Shown here piece by piece: positions 1 through 12,746 of a stretch of 64,000 nt of DNA. This stretch comes from Paragonimus westermani (taxonomy: Eukaryota > Platyhelminthes > Trematoda > Plagiorchiida > Troglotrematidae): NCBI GenBank assembly GCA_008508345.1, contig QNGE01000767.1:93361-157360 (forward strand), given 5' to 3'. The translations under genes were made by a program, and so were the position numbers. The notes below the pieces were generated by a model, which was not told the DNA's origin, did not search any database, and saw only the letters and a list, made by a program, of their open reading frames with translations. Each line of letters opens with the position of its first letter. Position 1 is the first letter of the stretch.

Positions 1-3000
1 TATTGGAGAAACCAACACACTACTTAAGCGTCTGAGCACGACTAGAAACGGAAACACTCATTTGCACACCATACTCTTCTGAGGATACTCCAGTCGCTCT
101 AGACACCATGTATCAGTTCAGTCGTGAAGCGAAAGCCGTTACATGTCATTCTGCCCTCCAACAATCCAGCCCGTATCTCTGTCGTATTTATCACGCGATT
201 ATCTCGATCCGCGATCATCTCGATCCCTGCTGCTACTGAATAGTGGTGTGAGTAGTATGGTGCGACCGTCTATCCTCACTACACTAGCATACTTTACTTC
301 ATTCAACCATAAAAATTACGACGCATTAATCTTAGAGTTACAGAGTGGCCTGTGCGTCAGCTTATTTCAAAACGGTGATATCGTTCGTAAAAGCCTGAAA
401 GTTATGCGCACACATATTTACACGACGAAACACAGGCGATCGAATGTTCCTGGCTGTGTTAGCCACGGACTGCTCTGTTTGACAATTTACTAGCGAAGGA
501 CAATCATGTGAACTTGAGTAAAGCAACTTATGCAATTAGAGCGTTAGCACACATAAGTGGGCATACTTAATCAACACGCTAGTATTTACGTCGATTGCAA
601 GTGATTTGAGAGGGGCTAGAAAGCGCGTTGTGCCTACACTTACTATCACAGATACATGTGCAAATCCCGTAAGGTTTGAAACTCCTGTCCGATTCATCAT
701 TGACCTTAGTGTTGAGAGGAATCTCTCAGACTGCATAAAGCGCACCTGGAAGGTAATTCAGTTAACATGGTGATATATGCATTTCATCAGATTGTTTCGG
801 GGAGTTGCACCTTACACATTCGTCTTCTTTTGTTGGAATGAGTTTGTTAGCCGATCAACCGGATCGCACTGGATGGCACTGATGATAGTGCCACGTCACT
901 TCCAATAAATAAACATTGCAATGAAGACTGAACTAACACAACTTGCGACTCAGCGTTTGTTAATAGTCACTAACAAGGTGTGAGACACGAACCACCTTTT
1001 AACAAAGTTAAGTTCGATCTGTTGAATTTCCACATCTTCTGGACACTTTACAACCAGCCGGATTTTGAATTGCCGCTTAAATTTCCATCCTTCACTATGC
1101 CATGTTTTTACGGACAAGGGAAAACCAAAATTACTTCTTAAAGAACGCCTTTGATGGCTAGTAGCTGGCCAGAAAACGGTACATTTAGCTCAACGTGTCA
1201 TTCTGTAGCCGTCTAGCTGTATGTTCACGTCCAATGGAAGCGCTGTCAAAAACTACGCGTGGCGAAAGGTGTGGTAAATATCGTACAATTTTCATATATT
1301 TTTCAAGGTCACTCATCCCAGTAGCCGCTGCTTCCGTAGATGTATGGTTGACAAGTATAGGCTATTGAATATCCCAATGAAATGCATGTTTCACACCAGG
1401 CTAGCGAAGACAACAAAGATGATCAGTTGCGGGTGAAGCGGTTGCTGATATGGGGACAGGTCTGTGGTGATTTTTGCGGTACAACTGATCTAAAAGGATT
1501 GGATGAACCTCTCTTGTGTCGCTGACAGGCAACTGCATAAACAGATGGGAAAGCACAACAGCTCACACAAGCTTCCCGTTGTTTGACAAGTTAACTTTAT
1601 TCAATTTCAAAAACACGCAAAAGTGGTACAGTGAAAGTTATTGTACAAAAGTGAAGTATTGTCAGTTATTGAAAATTGGGAATAACAAACATGTCTTGTT
1701 GCGAAAATAAAATACAGAAGAGTTTATTGACACAACTGTAAGCAAAATGTATTGTGCCCACTTGAAAGCTGCCAGGGTTTACTCAATGTTCAACCTCACG
1801 AGTGCTAACAACAGTCTGTTTGCGCAGCCACCATCAGTGATTACGAGAGAACTGTAAGCATATAAAGGTGTATTCATATTGTATACCACAGCTTAGTGGT
1901 ATGTTCCTTTCTCGCAATACCGTGCTTGATCCACCCAGGACATCGTCCGTAAAAATCAAGGCCCAGACGGTTAAGCAGGATACTCAGTATAATTACATCC
2001 ATTTATGGGAAAATGTTTCATCTCATTCAGTTTATTTTCCTCATTTTGGACATGAATCACTGATGATATTAAATTTTGCATTCATTTAGATCTGTCAGTC
2101 AAGTTTGGTTGAAAAGAAGGAGTTGGCTCAGTCTTGCAACTTGTTAGAGTTCCTAGTGGCACACACTTTCGCTCGACCACTCATCAGTATTCTTTAAAAA
2201 AAAGACAACTGTCCACATACACTTCTTACAATTTTTACCTACTCCCGGTATGAACGCTTATTTTATCTATCCAACCCCATCAACCTCTTGTAATCCTGTA
2301 AGATATCCGCACCAAATTTAGTAATCCTATTCACCTTTTGACCGTTAGACAAATCCAGCCTCCTCACTTCTGATCTGACCACTACACCATATCAATTATT
2401 CCACCTAGTCATCGGCGTTATGTAAGTTATTTCACGTGGCAAATTTTGTTTGTTAATGTGTGACCCATGATAACTGAACTAGTGATTTTTCACTAGCGGG
2501 TACGTGAAAGAGGTGCGCCAATTGCATCGATAAATTAATCAGAGCTGAATTGTTTTGATATTTACTGTTCATGGATGCTGCTACCCACAGGGTAACCGCA
2601 CTAACAAGCTCAGCATCGAGATTTTCACTGTGAATCGAAACCACATTTTTGCTTAACAGTACACTGTGTGTACACGGTATACATGGTATAATAATTTTTG
2701 CTAACTGTTTCGTTTGTACTGAAACTAAGATGAACGAGTCTGGCATTCACTTAATCGTTATACTCAAAAGCTATGTTACGAATGCCCCTTCATGCACGCA
2801 ATATAGTGTTCACTGGTAACACGGTTAATTCATAAATAAGCTGATTTCATGTCAGTAGAACTCAATAGAAATCGAACCGGTAATTTGCCTGAGGATTTTG
2901 GTGAGGTGTGCAGAAAGGACTCGTTCCCATGGGTTGTGAGCAACTCAATTCTAGCTTAACCAAAAAGACTCGATTTTGTGCGCAACATGGCAGCACGTAG

Positions 3001-6000
3001 TAAAACTCACAGGCATATTAAGATTTTCTACATTGAAGAAACAGTACTTTGCCGTTTTGTTCTATTTCCAATCAGCATGCTACATTCCCGCTGGTTTTTC
3101 ACTAGGAATTGGCACTCTGTTCAAGTCATATTGGGATATCCTGGAGATTGGTGTGGTTCGTACATTTAGGAAACTGACTGTATTGAACTGTCATGATCTC
3201 TAAGTAACATCAGTTCACTTTAGTCTAACTGAACTGAATGCTTCCACGTACTGCAATAAAATGACCTTGTGAGCTTGGTAGATAAATTTGGCTAAGTTAC
3301 GTTAGATCATTACAAGAAGGTGCATGACAAAGCACTGAGATTTATATACAGCTGAAGTCAATGAGAACATACGGTCTGATTTGCGCACTAGGTGTATACT
3401 TAGTAGACGTTCCTGATTGATACTCACGGAGTCAGAATACGCCAACCCAGTTAATCACATTCTGCAATTAAATTTTTTATAGATGAAACCCAATTCCCCT
3501 GGAAGCTGTTAAAAGTGGTGCTCGACGAACACTGATTTTCCTGATTAAGTTGTAATTCGTCTGTTGTGTGGGTATTTGCTAGCCGATTCCAGCTACAAGG
3601 TCGAGACTGGTTGTAACATCAGTTTTGCTAGCTCAACACACACAAGCCATATATTGTGTCCGTTTTCAACCATCAGCGTTTCCGATGCATTTATGTTTTA
3701 TGGTGTGAACGCTGACAGCACCGACGAAGTTCGCCGAAGTGTCTTCTAGACAGGCAGACTCTATCCACATCCAGGGACAATAATCCAGACTGATAAGCAT
3801 CGTTGGCTTGGGCATCTCTTTCAATTTTCTACTCACTTCTTGCCAGGCCAACCATCGTTTCAGAGTAGTGGCTTAGCACTGAATCGACAGCCGGGTGTCC
3901 CGTGTATGAATTGGATCCACGGTATGAAGGCACTAAATTAGAAGCGTGACTCAATAGAGCATTTATGACTTTCTGGACCTACTTCAAGTGACAACAAACA
4001 CCACTGGGTGAGGACGGTCACTAATGTGACAAAAAAACGCTACTTAGTGATTTTTGCGTCGCGAGATCCTGTGTGTATTTTTGTAAGAATGTATTGCTAA
4101 CACAATCATTCCTCTTCTTCAGCTCGCACAATCTTTAACCCCCTGATATATCAGAACGTTCTTCGCGTTAGGTAAGATATATATATCTTTGTACATAAAA
4201 CATCAGATGGTCAGAGATGGGCTGCTTTGGAGTAGGCGTGTTAAAACTTGGGGATCAATTTCGAAGTTAATATGGAAGACAGCACAGATGAAATCCGTAA
4301 CTTGGACCTTTAGAGTAAGAGTTCTTCTCAGAACAAGTATTCAAATGTGTTTCACGGTAGTGAAGAACAATCCTAAAATGAGTACGCACAATCTTAGTGA
4401 ATTTGAAAACGTTATGAATTTCTTGATTCGCGCTCGACACAGACATAAATAATCTGAAAGTATTATTCAGATAGGCGCCGACTGGATCACTTAACAGGCT
4501 ATTTGCACAACCTAAGGAAAAAGTCATTAACTCACTGTTGAGGGAATATGGGAAATGGAAACGCAGGCAGTGGAATTCAATGATAATCTCTTACGTCTCA
4601 TTAAAGTGGCTTGCTGGTAGTTCTGAATTGAAAAAACGCGATAGAATTACCACAATTAAATGTTTACAGTTAGTTCACAAAAATAGAACACATTAAAAAT
4701 GTCTGCAGCCATTTTTCATTGAGTTTCTACTGCGAGAAATTTGGTTTTTAGACATTACCACCAATTACATTATATGGTCAAGGAAGACCGCAGTATTGTG
4801 CAAAATGTGTTACCATTTTCTTCAAAATGGTTTTCAATCGTTTCAAAATCTGAATCATCCATTTTGTCCTTAGGTAGTTAAACCGGAACATAAGTGGAAA
4901 CCTATGCCGTTCCTTATTTGGTATGACCTAACCTGTGTGCGGAAATGTTAGTAATGAAGGACTGAAGGGATGCGAAGAGAACAGTAAAGTTCATCTGGAA
5001 TTAACATCATCTACCGCATCGGTTTTTGATCTACCGCAAACAGCTCATTCTAAAATGTCGACAAAGGGGGGATTATGTAGGTGAAGGCTTTAAAACAAGA
5101 GAACAATCTACACGTTTACATAGTAAGATTCAACCTTTCTTCCTCCCGTTTTAGAAGGGTATTGAAAACTAAACATGCAGATTGTACAAATTGCGTGGTC
5201 TTCCTATTTATGAAGTTAAGCTGATGAGGATTTATATCAACATGAGTGTTTGCATTAATCAACTGTATCACGTGTATAGAAAGCTCTCAAAATTTCCGTC
5301 ACCCATTTTGAACTCAAGAGCGGGTTGGCAGACATCTTGTCACTTCCAATCAAGGGTGTTTAAACATTGCATGTAGAAATGTGAGTCTCACTTACTGGTG
5401 TCTTGAAGTTGTATTCTTATTTACAACGCTGTGTTACGATTACTGTCGTGTGAAATACCAAAAAACCACCGGATAACCTACGGCTGGACTATCCAATTTC
5501 AGCCAGGAACAGCTGTGGCAGCCTATATTGAACACCGTTATTAGTGATCGGGATCGTTAGCGAAAACCTCAAAGACAAGTGCCATCACACACGACTATTC
5601 CGTAAACCAAGATTTCCAACGCGAATTCCAGAGTAGGAATTGAGCCACGAGTTGATGGACTGTGGTCTAAAGAAAACCGGAGGGAAAACCTAGTGACACA
5701 AATTACGGTAGACAGTTAAGTTTATTAAAATAAATATCTCGTCTTCTGGTAGGGCGATAAGCGTTAACAAGATGGGCTGTTAAGGAGTTTCGAAGCCGCA
5801 TAATAATTTGTCATCAGGCTGAACGGCGCATATTAGTGGATTCTGGAAATTTCAGAGTGTCCTGGAAGAAATTTAAACACACTTCAACGTGTGTAAAAAT
5901 AAACAAGCTGTTCAATAACCCACAAGAAATCTAACATTTGAGAATATTTCGTTTTCGGTCTTCAACCCTTCAAACGAAGAACGGACAACTGTTCTTTAAC

Positions 6001-9000
6001 AACGGGTTGCATTCACCCTAACTGGCACCTGGACTTGTTACAAATAGTTCTTTCATGTTGTGCACCCAAAAGATGTTAGCGAAGTCAATCCGCCCGTTGT
6101 TTTCAACGATGCAAGCAACAAACAAAACTTTAGCTAGTTCAGGAAACTCTCAGCGAAACAACTTGTTCATTATTGCCATCTATTCATGTCGTCTCGATTT
6201 GAAAACACAACATAAGAAATTGGAAGTGACCAGCCTAGCACTCACTTCACAAAACAGCACCAAAGTGGATGGACGTTTGCAATACATTCTCCACCCTAAA
6301 GCAAGTCCACGTACACCTCTGACTGGCAAGCACAAGTTTTCTACGTTAAATAAGTGTGTTGCATTTGGCAGATCACTAAGCTTTCTTAGGTTCGTTCAGA
6401 CTTACTGTGGGATAAAGAGCATGGTAACGTATCACCGATGATCAGCCCCACTCATTAGCTTCGACTTACTGTCTAGCAATTTCAGCAGCAAGATGGTTGA
6501 TTTATAAAACTAATGACGATAGCATGCCCGGAATAACCAACACGTCTACGCTGATCCACTATTGGGTCGACTAGCCTTGAGCATTCTAGCAAAAAATTGG
6601 TGGTTTCACAAACTTGAGGTAATACAGATGACGTTAGACAATGTTATGCTTGTTGTAAACTATTTCGATATGCGTTTTTTAACCATAATGTAGCAGTTAC
6701 TTCTGTGAAACTGTGGTGGTTTTCTTGATCTACTGGTTCCGCCCATCGGTTTGAAAAGCCGCACCAGTAGTGGCATCGGAAGTGAGAATGACAAAGGGAT
6801 CTGTGCAGACAATACCGTGGTAACTTTTGATAGCTTACGGTGTGATCTCACTTGGGAGCTATGGTCACCAACACTAGCATAAGACTGGAAAGATTAGCCA
6901 CCTGTAGCGGAAGTGCGTCTTTAACAATGCAGTTCCATGCGGATAATCTTTCATCATATAACTCTATCGCAAATGGAATCGCTATGATGCATGCATACTA
7001 TAAACGATCGTATAACACTTGATCAGCTGGTGTCAAATCAACATCCACTGTCGACATATTTAGTTTTAACAACCGAAATCTCAAAGACTTCATAAAGATT
7101 ATGTTGTCATCTTAACGGAAGATAAAACGCTTCCTTTTCTTCTACAAATAACAGGTCAAGGATTTAATTGCAACAAACTGAACATCACTCCTCCTGGGCT
7201 GAAATGTCCGCATTCGGGTAAAATGTCCGGGTAGAACCGTTTTGAAATAAAATGTTATAATCGAATTTCGTTCACGCCATTCAGTTAGTGGGGTATTTTC
7301 TACAAGCGGACTACATATTTATAGAGTGGAAGCGGCCTTTGTCTGTCAAGTTTAATCAAGAAGCCCGCGATGGGTTGTCCGTCATCAGTTAAAACATCAA
7401 CTTGTTACAACAGTGATAAACCTTTCTACTTAATCGCTTGTCGGCAGGTTGTGGTGACAGTACAGTGACCTTAATCACCTTCTGACTTTCCAGGTAATCA
7501 AATAAATCATCCTCAGACTGCATACATTTCTGTGCATACTGCATATATTGGGTGCAAGTATTTACCCATTCTTGTTAATTCTTTTATTACCCAGTACTCT
7601 AAATTCGTTCATGAGACTGGAGAGAATTTTGCCAGGAAAATACAACGTAGAAAACTCATATATATAGATGTAATTATCTACTTATCCAGCCCCTTAAATG
7701 TTCACCGTTTTCTTCAGCAGGCTACGAACTGAGTAGATGGTGAATCGTTTTCACGTATCGCAAGTTGAATAGCCATTCGCCTGGAGTGAACAAGGCAGCT
7801 GGTCGTTTCTGCTGCTATTGGGATTTGTATCCGCCGATTTTGCGTGCGGGTGTCATGTGGTATTACAGAGTTTAACAAACCATATAAGATCAGTGCGGAA
7901 TATTTAGCGAAAATACGTTAATTCTGAGTTTCAACCTTACCAGTTGATTACCGACAAACGAGTCAGGTTTGCCTGTAGGGTAGTAATCCAAACGAAAGAA
8001 CCGAAAGGAATAATTTCTGATGGAAAAACCGCCTAACCGTTGCCAATATGAACATTTCCACTGTATACAAAGTGTACGGATTTTGCATTTCAGTACGGTC
8101 CATTTTTCTGACAAGTAAGTCTGGCATCCGCAAGAGTGCGCACATATGTATTAACGTTTATCTGACAGCTGTAGGACAACCACCGAAATCAATGGACGTG
8201 CACGAACTTAAGGTCAAGATTGTGCAGAATTCCATGTTCGCAGCATCTAAGTCATTTACGTGCACTGCATTTAGGATAGAACAGTTTTTGACTGGTGAGC
8301 TGCTGTTAGTTGAACTGTAAGCGACAGCGATAAGACACATCAGGAGAAATATGCTCGTTTTTCAAATTTGCATATACTTACAATTAGCTGAATAAGTGGA
8401 CCTTATATTGAACCAATAGAGACATGCAGTCGAAGGCAGGGTGGTACGGTGATTCCACATTAGATGGTATTCCTGATTATCAAATCAGGAATAATGACTT
8501 TTCAACTACCGAAAGGATTGTCGATTTCATGATCTTCATCCAGTTGACAACCCCGGACCAGCTTCTTACTGGTTTAGATTCATCGTGTATAAAAATTCGA
8601 AGGCGAGTGGAGATGGTAGTCGTTCGATCTGCGAACATTTTGCTGTTGCAAGATAAACACTGGTGACGTGCACAGATGCGGAATATAGGCCCAGCTTTCT
8701 CATATCCTGTTGAAAGGATGGAAACGATCATCTTCCATGATGTCAAGTTTGTGTAGCCGTAGCCATGAGCGACGTGTTGTTTGGATATAAATCGTGTCTA
8801 ATCTCAATAGCGGGGATTTTGACAACTTGCATATCGGTTGGAATAAATTTTCCAAGAGAGGTAACACAGTACGTAGTATACGTGTTGTTTAGCTGGGGTT
8901 GTCATGAATGTGCAAAGCTGTTAACATGCGACCAAACATGAGATCGATACCACTACACCGGGTGACATGACATCAACCAAGCTTGAGTGAAAAGTAGCGT

Positions 9001-9842
9001 CTAAAACGTTGGTTCCCACCGACACATTTGAAGGCCAACAGTAGCATGTAAGATGCGCAATGACATTTCGTTCGCATCTTATCGGTTACTCCTGTGATAT
9101 TAACATACACGTTATATATTGGGGACGCAAGCAGCCAGGTCAAGTTGATCTAGTCATGTCTGAGACAATCAGTCAGGTGACAAAAGTGGAAGCACCAAGA
9201 TGCACTGAAGCATGCCCATTAACAATAAACATGAATTTGATAAAACATGTTAGAACTGCTGTGATTCCAAAGGGTAATAGGTGTCCAAAGAGAGAGATGG
9301 TCGAAAATCCGAACAGATTGAATGGAAGAGGCAAACTACGGCTCAAAAACTCATCCAAGTTAATCAGGACTTAAAAGAATGTATGCCGATTCACACTGAG
9401 TAAAGAAGGCAGTGCAACAGATAGGGGGAGGATAGGAGTAGTCCGCCAGTTTTTGAGTTGTGTGAAGAAATACATCTGGCTAAAGCTTCTGGTTTGAAAG
9501 AAATATGAAAGTAAAACGGAATCAAAGAGTACCAGTTGCATTCTTACCAACATAGCGAAAGTGTTTCTGGACGCACATGCTGGCATTCAGCCACTTTGTT
9601 GAGACGGCTTCTGCAATGTTGCGAGTCTGCTTTAGTTTGAGTCAAAAGAGTCCTCTGAGGGTACTCCTTGGATTTGCTGACTACCCGGTGTGTAGGTGTT
9701 TTGTAATGGCACTGACGATACAACCGACACCAGGTGATGACTTCTGATTCATAGTCACTATTGACAAGAGTACCACTTGACTAGTTTAGTAATATTATAT
9801 GGAACTACGCCTCTCAGCATATAGCTGACACTTGAAATTCCC
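1..9842. other. Gene-poor stretch, nothing recognised
   Basis: I see no recognisable coding domain, RNA gene or mobile element here. Open frames are short (the longest are 116 codons at 143-493 and 128 codons at 6055-6441). None matches a family I know, and none is bounded by a convincing pair of splice sites that joins to a neighbour in phase. A small imperfect direct repeat (AAATGTCCG) occurs twice near 7200-7232. Weakly coding-like frames at 8048-8320 and 9060-9374 were not kept. Confidence 0.4.
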
Positions 9843-10205
9843 ATCGATGACCTTTTGAAACTGCTGAAAATATGTACACCCGATATTCAATTTGTGTGTA
9901 ATGGCACTTTCTATAAACAAATAGATGGATTTGTAATAGGGATTCCATTACGACCTGAGTTAGCTAACAAATTTATGGGTCACTTAGAACATTCATTGTC
10001 CAATAAAATTTGGAACGATTACTGGACAATAATTTGTTACACTCGACGACTATTGGCAAGTAACAGCTTTTCGCAAGCTGTTAAATAGTTTTCATAACAA
10101 ACTTTCAGCACTAATTTCGAACAAAAAGGGGGACTATCATTCCTGGAAGTGCTCCTGAGAAGACGCGAGGATGGGTCACTTTCTAGACGTTCTTTACTTC
10201 TGAAT
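9843..10205 (+). pseudogene. Penelope-like element reverse transcriptase fragment
   Basis: This is a decayed piece of a Penelope-like retroelement reverse transcriptase. The first frame (about 9855-9999) reads LLKICTPDIQFVCNGTFYKQ, then IDGFVIGIPLRPELANKFMG. This corresponds to the family block that normally reads G-x-A-M-G-S-P-L-x-P-x-L-A-D-x-F-M-G. After a frame change, 10115-10200 reads FEQKGGLSFLEVLLRRREDG, matching the downstream block in which FLDV is followed by a charged arginine-rich segment. The RYVDD catalytic block between them is not legible, so the enzyme is dead. No endonuclease domain follows. Frameshifts and lost catalytic residues mark it as an old insertion. Confidence 0.7.
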
Positions 10206-11290
10206 AAAATGTTACTGCCTCTTTCAGTTTAATTTTATTCAAGCGCCAAGCAATGAATGTGTAACCGAAAATGCTATGCGTCGAGGTAAATCAGCTCTGT
10301 ATTCATCCTTGGTTATAAATATATGGAGCGTACACAAATCTAGCTGGACGAACATAGGGTTGTCTTTTCTCGCACTTCTGCAAGATTGTAGATACAAAGT
10401 GCCAACTTAGTGCCTTTCACCCAAGTCCGAAAATGTATAAGGGTTGTTCATGCATTGTCGTTACAGCCAATTAGTTAACATCAGTTGATTTATCCAATAA
10501 GCCAGCAGATAAATAATACATGTACGTGTAATAATATTTACCTGAATGGCAAAAGTCGTAAGAAATACAGGGATTTCCGAATCAGCATTTCATAAATTGC
10601 ACAGTTCATTGTGATTAAGTTTTCCTGAGCAAATGTTTGCTGCACAGACGCAAGCGAATACCCTACAATGTTGACTACGTCGCCACATTTCGTCCGCCTG
10701 TTTGTCTTGTGGTCACTGCCAGGTGACTGTACAGGGTTCAGCAGTTGCTCCTGGTTGAAGTATTATTGAACTTGTATGAATTGCCATTAATCGCAATGCA
10801 GTAATGCTTTATGGTTTGTTGTATTGGTTTGTGACCAGTTTGTGCCTGCCCCAATGTTCTTCTGGCCTTATACTTCATTTCGACAAGTTGACGAACACTG
10901 CTCATCGGGAGGTTTTCCAAACAATGTGAAGAAAATTTAAAAACTCCCTATTTACAGTGACCGTACCACAATATTCTATTCACCAGCGAATATCTCCGCA
11001 AGAGCGATCAGTTGGAATCCGAGTACTTGGTATGACGGCTAATCAGCATTCTTTAAAAATTGACACAGCGTGGGAAATGCCTTTGTCAGATATTATGTGA
11101 CTTAGTTGGAAACCTTCAGAGATATAACTCAGATTACTCCGAACACGACGAACTTTTTGTCTAATGTTAATGTCCAAAAAGCGATTCACCTAAAGCAAAA
11201 TCAGTTCAGTTTAGTTGCTTTGCAGTATCCTAAGCAGAAGCGAGCGAAATTGCTATTGTCCCAGAAAAGAGACATCTAATCAGTATCTTC
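10206..11290. other. Intergenic or intronic DNA, nothing recognised
   Basis: No domain, RNA gene or repeat was recognised between the Penelope fragment and the SINE inverted pair. The start of the interval may contain further unreadable remains of the Penelope element. Confidence 0.3.
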
Positions 11291-11722
11291 TAATCTACTG
11301 ATGAGTAGTCGGGGATTTGGTTTATTTTAAATTTGACCATCACTCACATTTGATCGCAGCCTCCGCATTCAGATAGACTTTCCAGCCAGCCTCTTTCGAA
11401 AAGAAGCACTAGACTCGAGTTTCGCTCTCATTAGAGCTCGTCAGTAGTGCATATCCTTGCCACGGCCGGGATTTGAACTCCGGACATTCCAATCATGAGG
11501 CAACCGTGTTAACCACTGCGCCATTGACCTCACATTAGGCACGACCGAATCATCAAATCTGAACGCTCAACCACTCTCGCTTGTGAGCAATGATCAGGTT
11601 GCCCGATCGTCTCGAGAGGAGACACAGTAACTGTCCTGTGTCCTGTTAACTCCAATCGATAACCCCGCGATTAGGACTTCCGAGACAGGTCGATATCACT
11701 GAACTTATTAAACCTGCAAGGC
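11291..11722 (-). mobile_element. tRNA-derived SINE with hammerhead ribozyme (minus-strand copy)
   Basis: Read on the minus strand, the unit starts near 11722 with GCCTTGCAGGTTTAAT. It has a leader of about 200 bp, a tRNA-like pol III promoter (A box on the complement of 11513-11524, ATGGCGCAGTGG; B box on the complement of 11468-11479, AGTTCAAATCCC), then a hammerhead ribozyme (11406-11450) and a tail ending near 11291. The promoter-plus-ribozyme architecture is that of schistosome Sm-alpha SINE-like repeats. The sequence itself is not one I recognise. At least seven diverged relatives lie elsewhere in the window. The 5' limit is supported by a second head copy at 11904-11931 and by the head fragment near 45030. 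Confidence 0.75.
11406..11450 (-). ncRNA. Hammerhead ribozyme, minus strand
   Basis: On the minus strand the order is GCACTA (stem I), CTGACGA (conserved core), GCTCT with loop AATG and AGAGC (perfect stem II), GAA, then A-C / TCGA / G-T (a two-base-pair stem III with a tetraloop), C at the cleavage position, and TAGTGC, which pairs perfectly with GCACTA. All invariant core positions I know for the hammerhead are present. The short stem III is like those of retrozyme and Sm-alpha hammerheads, which often act as dimers because ACTCGAGT is self-complementary. Predicted cleavage on the minus strand falls between plus-strand positions 11412 and 11411. Confidence 0.85.
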
Positions 11723-11897
11723 CGTGGCAAGGATATGCACTACTGACGAGCTCTAATGAGAGCGAAACTCGAGTCTAGTGCTTCTTTTCGAAAGAGGCTG
11801 GCTGGAAAGTCTATCTGAATGCGGAGGCTGCAATCAAAAGTGAGTGATGGTGAAATTTAAAATAAACCAAATCCCTGACTATTCATCAGTAATCTAA
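11720..11897 (+). mobile_element. 5'-truncated SINE copy with hammerhead, plus strand
   Basis: This is the inverted partner of the 11291-11467 arm, about 177 bp long and roughly 95 percent identical by eye. It contains GGCCGTGGCAAGG, the hammerhead and the SINE tail, but lacks the tRNA-like head. Immediately after the tail, 11904-11931 repeats the 28-bp head of the element in the same orientation, as if a second unit had begun. The two copies could fold into a very long hairpin in a transcript that crosses both. Confidence 0.75.
11737..11781 (+). ncRNA. Hammerhead ribozyme, plus strand
   Basis: Stem I is GCACTA (11737-11742) paired with TAGTGC (11776-11781), six perfect pairs. The core CTGACGA is at 11743-11749. 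Stem II is GCTCT (11750-11754) and AGAGC (11759-11763) closing loop AATG. GAA is at 11764-11766. Stem III is AC (11767-11768) and GT (11773-11774) closing TCGA. The nucleotide at the cleavage site is C11775, so self-cleavage is predicted between 11775 and 11776. This matches the type I hammerhead layout. No core residue is missing. Confidence 0.88.
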
Positions 11898-11903
11898 AAT
11901 ATC

Positions 11904-11931
11904 GCCTTGCAGGTTTAATGAGTTCAGTGAT
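11904..11931 (+). repeat. 28-bp SINE head repeated in inverted orientation
   Basis: This segment is the reverse complement of 11695-11722 with one mismatch. The pair flanks the plus-strand SINE copy and looks like terminal inverted repeats. Because the same sequence is the natural 5' end of the minus-strand SINE and a similar start is seen near 45030, the simpler reading is that it is the head of a further truncated plus-strand unit placed directly after the tail of the previous one. Confidence 0.6.
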
Positions 11932-12746
11932 CTTGTAATCATTTGCCGAGTGAATTTAGGACTAATGTACAACCACACAGAAGCGCATCATTTAATTTAA
12001 GATTATCCTTATGACCTGTCGGAAATACCCATTTGGTCATAGACTACAACGGGTGCGAAAAATTGTTTTCCTTAAATCCTCATCAGATCAGTTCAAACGT
12101 ACATGTTCAGCAAAACGAAATCCATGTCAAGAAAACTTTCATTGGTTTACACAATATGGTAGAAAATTCCAAGAAAACAGGTTGAAACACTCCAACAGCC
12201 AGACACTGTTGTTTGTGGTGAGTGGGTTGGAGATCCGTTCACAGTCGAGGTTGACGTTAGTGATGTGACCGAAATGAACACCCGAAGTGCGCTTGGTCAG
12301 TTTTTCGTCTAGGCGCGGTTTCTATCGAACACCACCCATGAAACCAGATGGATAGAACACGCTCACATGACACTGAACCCATAAGGGATGCAAGTCAACG
12401 GCATCACATTTCGAATGAAATGACGGAACACGAGCGCTACCAAACGGGCTCACAAAAACAGTTAAAATTAACGAACTGATTAGAAACATCAGTCAGAGTT
12501 TCCAATTAGTCGAGTAAGATATACTCACGATTTTTCGCAACTTAGAGTTATCAATATTCTACTTGAAATACTGTCGTTAGGACCAGTTTTGTTGTCCATT
12601 CCATATATATGATCTGTTAAAGATTGCGCTTCAGTTTAAAAATGTCCATAACGAGACCAATCAGCTGATTTCTACGTCAGATGCTAGCCTGGTGTATTTC
12701 AAGTAAGACTTAATCGATTGCTGTTATCAGTACCGATAAGCATGTT
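11932..12746. other. Nothing recognised between SINE pair and LINE fragment
   Basis: No coding motif was recognised. Part of this interval may be the decayed upstream reverse-transcriptase region of the LINE that becomes legible at 12747, but I could not read conserved motifs in it. Confidence 0.3.

Noticed and set aside
11695..11931. MITE with 28-bp terminal inverted repeats
   Set aside because: The left repeat is the 5' end of the minus-strand SINE, and a similar head without any inverted partner occurs near 45030, so the TIR-like look is better explained by two SINE heads in opposite orientation.
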